Origin: Labilithrix sp.
Lineage (GTDB): Bacteria; Myxococcota_A; Polyangia; Polyangiales; Polyangiaceae
Direction: 5' to 3'
Length of the DNA stretch: 53,141 nt
Assembly (NCBI GenBank): GCA_019637195.1
Contig: JAHBWA010000057.1
Coordinates: 1-53,141, forward strand
Shown: piece by piece, positions 49,196 through 53,141 of the stretch
Position numbering within the stretch: position 1 is the first letter of the stretch
How the letters are laid out: the number at the start of each line of letters is the position of its first letter
Made by a program: the position numbers and the translations under genes
Notes under the pieces: generated by a model
Database searches by the model: none
Told to the model about the DNA's origin: nothing
The model's input: the letters and a program-made list of their open reading frames with translations, nothing else

Positions 49196-52100
49196 AGCCT
49201 GAGTTCGTCGACAACCTCGACGGCAACACGCTCGCAGCCGCTCTTCGTGCGTACCTCGACGAACTGCACGCGAAGCTAAAGGAGCCGACGACGCTTCGAA
49301 TCGCGTCGGGTTACTTCAATCCGGAGGGTTTCGCGACCATTGCAGATCGCCTCGCTCGCCTCAAGGAAGTGCGCTTGCTACTCGGCGCCGAGCCAGTACC
49401 TCCACCCGCGCTCCCCGTCCGACTACCCGGAGCACCGCGCGGTGCGCGGTGGGCGCGCGAAGTAGTCGCCAACGCTCTCTCGGAACATTCCCGAGGCCTG
49501 ACATCGGATCGTGATCGCGTGCCGTTCGAGCCGCAACACGACGGCGCGATTCGAAAACTCGTCGAGGTGCTGCGGTCGGGCACGATCAAGGTCAAGCGCT
49601 ACGAGAAGGCGTTCCTCCACGGTAAGGCATATGTCTTCGGCGACCAGGAGGGCGCGCTCGTCGGTTCGTCCAACTTCACGTACGCCGGTTTGCACAAGAA
49701 CCTAGAGCTAAATCTCGGCTCGTATCAACCGAGTGTCGTGACGCGCGTAACCGAGTGGTTCGATCGGCTTTGGGAGGAAGCCGCGGAGTTCGATCTCGCC
49801 GCACTGTATGAGGCTCGATTCCAGCCGTACCCGCCGTACCTCATCTACCTGCGAACGCTCTGGGAGCTGTTTCGGGGAGATCTGCGTCCGGAGGCGGTGA
49901 GGGACAACCTGAACCTGACGTCCTTTCAACGGGACGGCGTTTGGCGAGTCCGTCGTCTGCTTGAAGAGAGAGGCGGCGTGCTCGTCGCGGACGAGGTCGG
50001 TCTTGGGAAGAGCTTCATGGCCGGCGATATCATCGAGGAATATCTCCGCAAGCGGAGGACGCGCGTCCTCGTGATCGCGCCCGCCGCGCTCCGCGACGGT
50101 CCGTGGAGTGCCTTCCTGAAGCGGTTCCAGTTACGCGACGCCGAGGTACGAAGCTTCGAAGAGGTGCAGCGCGATCATCGCCTGGGTGCTGGCGGCAGCG
50201 ATACGACGCTCGACCACGATCCGAACGACTATGCCCTCGTCGTGGTGGACGAGGCCCAAGCCGTAAGGAATCCCGACGCCCTCCGTTCACGAGCACTTCG
50301 GGCACTTCTCCGCGGTGCGCCGCGGAAGAAGCTCCTTCTCATGTCGGCAACACCGGTCAACAACTCCGTGTGGGACCTCTACACGCTTCTGACATACTTC
50401 GTGGAGAACGACGGGATCTTTGCCGATCACGGGATTCCATCACTCTCGAAGCATTTTCATCGAATCGCTGCAGCAGATCCTGAAGATCTACAACCCGACG
50501 CTCTGTTTGACGTCCTCGACGCGACGACCGTCCGACGCACGAGACACTTCATCAAGCGCTACTACCCGAACGAGCGCATCAAGGACTCGAAGGGCAACGA
50601 GATCTCTATCAAGTTTCCAAGACCGTGCGTCCTGCCTGTGACCTACGACCTCGACGCAGCGATGCCTGGGCTCTTCGAGCGCATAAGAGACGCACTCGAC
50701 CCTGCGGATGGCGAGCACCGCTTGACTCTCGCGCGCTACGCCCCCGACGAGTATCGGAAGAGAGGCGCTGGCGTCGATGCGCAGACAGCAGCACTGATAG
50801 GTCTCCTTCGCTCCGGTATTCTGAAGCGATTCGAGTCATCGGCACATGCTTTCGCGGCAACATTGCGAAAGCTCGCGCTCGGATGTAGCGCGTTCTTGAA
50901 GGGCCTCGACGAGGGGAAGGTCCTGCACGGCCGAGGGCTCTCCGAGGTCGAGGACCTGAGCGACCTCGACGAGTGGAACGCACTTCTTGAGGACGGCGAG
51001 TGGAGACCCGCGGCCGAGTATCATGTGTCGAAGCTCCGGAAGGCCGTCGAGGGCGATCGCGACCTGTTCACTGAGTTGCTCCGCGAGGTCGAGCGCCTTG
51101 AACCACTAGACAACCCCAAGCTGCTTGCCCTGGAGGTGGCACTCTCGGAGATCGCGAAGCAAGCCAGGCGAGAAGGCGGAGCCGACGATCGCGATCGGCG
51201 GAAAGTAATCGTCTTCACGTTCTTTGAGGACACGGCGCGCTGGCTTTACGACGCGCTCGTGGACTTCACGTCCAAGAGGAAGAGCCTCGCGGACTACCGC
51301 GGCCGGATCGTCGCCGTATCTGGCGATTGGTCGGAAGGGGCGTCACGCGACGAAGCTGTTTTCGGTTTTGCACCGAAGTCCACCGAGGCGCCGCCCGGTC
51401 GTGACGCAGACCGGTTCGACTTGCTCATCACGACGGATGTTCTGGCGGAAGGAATGAATCTTCAGCAGTGCCGCCACATCATCAACTTTGATCTACCGTG
51501 GAATCCGATGCGTCTGGTGCAGCGCCACGGCCGCGTAGACCGCATCGGAAGCCCTCACGACACCATCTATCTACGTTGTTTTCTCCCCGATCGGCAGCTG
51601 GACGCGCTACTCGAACTTGAAGCGCGACTTCGTCACAAGCTAGCACAGGCCGCAGCTACGATTGGGCTCGGCGCGGAAGTGCTGCCGGGCAGCGCCGTGG
51701 CGGATAAGACATTCGGCGAGACAAGGGAGCAGATTGATCGCCTTCGACATGGCGACCCGGACCTCTTCGAGCGCTCGGGCGAGAAGCCCAATGCTCACAG
51801 CGGAGAAGAGTTTCGGCATGAGCTTCTCAAAGCCTTCGAGCGTGCGGGAACGAAGGAAGCCGTGCTCTCGTTACCCGGTTCAGCCGGCACGGCATTGATC
51901 CAGGGAGGAGCCTCTGGACACTTTTTCTGCGCGCGCATAGGCGAGCGAGTCTTCCTGCGTTTCGTTCACGACGATGCGTCTAGACCAATCGAGAGGGACA
52001 CTCTCGGTGCCTTGCGACGCATCGTCTGTCGGCGAGACACGCCCTACGCGCCGACCGGCCCCGCATTCGATCGGGCGTACGAAGCATGGCGTCGCGCACG

Positions 52101-52506
52101 GAACAGCATTCACGAGGATTGGACATGGGCAACCGACCCAAAGAACATCCAGCCAAAGATCCCCGCAGCTCTAAGAGAGGCAGCGCGACACCTGGAGCAG
52201 CACGCACCACCGGAAGTCAGCGCCGACAAGTTGCGGCATACTATCGAGGCACTTGAAGCGCCCCGGCGCGGGCGCGTCGAGCGAGCGATCCGCGAGATCC
52301 TGGATCGCCGAACTTCCGATGGGCAGGTCTCTGTCTCCGTTGCGCTGGTAGAAAAAGTGATCGAGCTTGGCCTCGAACCTTACGCCGCTCCGAAGGCACT
52401 CCCGGAAATCACCGAGGATGAGATCCTTCTCATCTGCTGGGCCACCGTCGTCAGTGATGGGTCCGGACCGCCGAGTCAGGCGGGGCGAGCACCGGTCCCG
52501 CCGTAA
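49192..52506 (+). CDS. PLD-domain SNF2 helicase
   Basis: A 1104-residue protein starting at TTG, overlapping the methyltransferase stop (TTGA). The N-terminal phospholipase D-type domain has one H-K-D motif: H143-G-K-A-Y-V-F-G-D, then G-S-S-N. The SNF2 helicase follows with motif I D-E-V-G-L-G-K273-S, motif II V-V-V-D353-E-A-Q, motif III M-S-A-T-P-V, motif V T-D-V-L-A-E-G-M-N-L and motif VI Q777-R-H-G-R-V-D-R-I-G. The C-terminal 250 residues are unassigned. PLD nuclease and SNF2 motor in one chain resembles DISARM-type parts (DrmC, DrmD) fused, but the other DISARM genes are absent. It likely translocates on DNA and cleaves unmodified targets. Confidence 0.88.
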   Translation: MKPEFVDNLDGNTLAAALRAYLDELHAKLKEPTTLRIASGYFNPEGFATIADRLARLKEVRLLLGAEPVPPPALPVRLPGAPRGARWAREVVANALSEHSRGLTSDRDRVPFEPQHDGAIRKLVEVLRSGTIKVKRYEKAFLHGKAYVFGDQEGALVGSSNFTYAGLHKNLELNLGSYQPSVVTRVTEWFDRLWEEAAEFDLAALYEARFQPYPPYLIYLRTLWELFRGDLRPEAVRDNLNLTSFQRDGVWRVRRLLEERGGVLVADEVGLGKSFMAGDIIEEYLRKRRTRVLVIAPAALRDGPWSAFLKRFQLRDAEVRSFEEVQRDHRLGAGGSDTTLDHDPNDYALVVVDEAQAVRNPDALRSRALRALLRGAPRKKLLLMSATPVNNSVWDLYTLLTYFVENDGIFADHGIPSLSKHFHRIAAADPEDLQPDALFDVLDATTVRRTRHFIKRYYPNERIKDSKGNEISIKFPRPCVLPVTYDLDAAMPGLFERIRDALDPADGEHRLTLARYAPDEYRKRGAGVDAQTAALIGLLRSGILKRFESSAHAFAATLRKLALGCSAFLKGLDEGKVLHGRGLSEVEDLSDLDEWNALLEDGEWRPAAEYHVSKLRKAVEGDRDLFTELLREVERLEPLDNPKLLALEVALSEIAKQARREGGADDRDRRKVIVFTFFEDTARWLYDALVDFTSKRKSLADYRGRIVAVSGDWSEGASRDEAVFGFAPKSTEAPPGRDADRFDLLITTDVLAEGMNLQQCRHIINFDLPWNPMRLVQRHGRVDRIGSPHDTIYLRCFLPDRQLDALLELEARLRHKLAQAAATIGLGAEVLPGSAVADKTFGETREQIDRLRHGDPDLFERSGEKPNAHSGEEFRHELLKAFERAGTKEAVLSLPGSAGTALIQGGASGHFFCARIGERVFLRFVHDDASRPIERDTLGALRRIVCRRDTPYAPTGPAFDRAYEAWRRARNSIHEDWTWATDPKNIQPKIPAALREAARHLEQHAPPEVSADKLRHTIEALEAPRRGRVERAIREILDRRTSDGQVSVSVALVEKVIELGLEPYAAPKALPEITEDEILLICWATVVSDGSGPPSQAGRAPVPP

Positions 52507-52701
52507 CGCCGCGGGATGTGGGATGTGTGCAGCCGGTAGCGATCCCCGTCGGACATCTTGACGACGGAGCCGCTGCTTCGTCGTTGCGGGCCGTGCGAGA
52601 AGGCGTTTCCCCGCACTCTCTTATGATCGGGCGTCTCGGTCTCCTCAAGTGCAAGGATCGGGTCCACCGAGGCTTCGCCCTTTTCTCCGCCGTCTTCGGC
52701 G

Positions 52702-53000
52702 ATGGATTCACGCACGCATCCCTTCGCAGGCAAGCTTTCGCTCGACCAGGCTGAGGAGGTCCGCCGGCTCCGCGCCCGCGGCGTGCCCCTCGCGAACCTC
52801 GCCGACCGGTTCGGTATCGCTAAGAGCTCCGTGTCGGCAATCGTGAAGCACAAGGCCCACGAGATCCCGGGACGCTCCGCGTCGCACTGCCCGAGTTCGA
52901 GGCGTCGCTCCTCGCCGAGCTCGCCGAGGACGAAGAGGTGCCCGTCGAGCGGCTCGCGGCGGACCTCCTCGTTGAGACGCTTCGCAGCCGGGCGTGGTGA
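52702..53000 (+). pseudogene. HTH protein gene with an apparent frameshift
   Basis: From ATG 52702 the product begins M-D-S-R-T-H-P-F-A and encodes a homeodomain-like HTH: L-D-Q-A-E-E-V-R-R-L-R-A-R-G-V then L-A-D-R-F-G-I-A-K-S-S-V-S-A-I. After about residue 53 this frame becomes Ser/Arg-rich. A convincing continuation, L-P-E-F-E-A-S-L-L-A-E-L then V-E-R-L-A-A-D-L-L-V-E-T-L, occurs in the next frame to a stop at 53000. That second frame lacks its own start. A one-base indel near 52855-52885 (mutation or sequencing error) explains it; programmed shifting is less likely. Confidence 0.6.
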
Positions 53001-53141
53001 CCGGCCGGAGGCAGAGCGAGATCGAGCGTACCAACGACGGTGAAGCTTCCGTCTCGCGCCTCGAAACTCCCTACGGCCGTCCCGCCAGCTCGGAGCGCCT
53101 CGGAAGTACCGCCGAGCGCAACGACGGGCCGTTTGTCATGA

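Noticed and set aside
1..53141. CRISPR arrays, rRNA genes, riboswitches and retron-type elements
   Set aside because: No regularly spaced repeats with unique spacers, no rRNA-like sequence, no recognisable riboswitch core and no reverse transcriptase were found; the short tandem repeats at 5967 and 7205 have no spacers.
53001..53141. Sequence at the right edge
   Set aside because: Too short to judge; no complete gene or clear gene start was seen.

Overview
The window is high-GC bacterial DNA with the hallmarks of a myxobacterium-like (Myxococcota) chromosome. It has long GC-rich frames, a cysteine-rich lipoprotein, Asp/Ala/Gly-rich linkers behind lipobox cysteines, and many small lipoproteins. 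The phylum is an inference from style; no rRNA or marker gene is present.

Left part (1-10.9 kb), ordinary chromosome: the end of a cysteine-rich lipoprotein, a pirin, a LuxR-type response regulator overlapping its histidine kinase, a propeller-type lipoprotein, two related LuxR-type regulators flanking a dihaem cytochrome c-rhodanese fusion, and a CPBP membrane protease.

Middle (10.95-37.52 kb), two integrated elements in tandem at tRNA-Ser(UGA). The last 56 bp of the tRNA (10981-11036) recur at 23492-23547 and 37463-37518 with one substitution each, dividing the region into two islands. Island 1 (about 12.5 kb) carries a tyrosine integrase, an XRE regulator facing a lipoprotein across a perfect palindrome, an excisionase-like protein, a RepA-like ATPase beside a CTACCC repeat array, and an HNH-type protein near each end. 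Island 2 (about 14 kb) carries a tightly coupled methyltransferase-DUF262-HEPN operon bracketed by diverged direct repeats, a Fringe-like glycosyltransferase followed by unknown genes, a stand-alone family A DNA polymerase-like protein, excisionase and integrase, and a lipoprotein/XRE block sharing a 17-bp motif. Each island has its own short motif set, mirrored at its two ends.

Right part (37.6-53.1 kb), accessory and defence-like: a SAMHD1-like HD protein with a C-terminal phosphoribosyltransferase-like segment, led by a small protein and divergent from a LexA-type self-cleaving repressor whose palindromic operator lies between them; an IS21-family element with repeated termini; a two-gene operon of a large Eco57I/PglX-type methyltransferase and a PLD-SNF2 helicase; and a frameshifted HTH gene.

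Best candidates for undescribed systems are the methyltransferase-DUF262-HEPN cassette, the LexA-linked HD/PRTase module, and the polymerase-encoding island.
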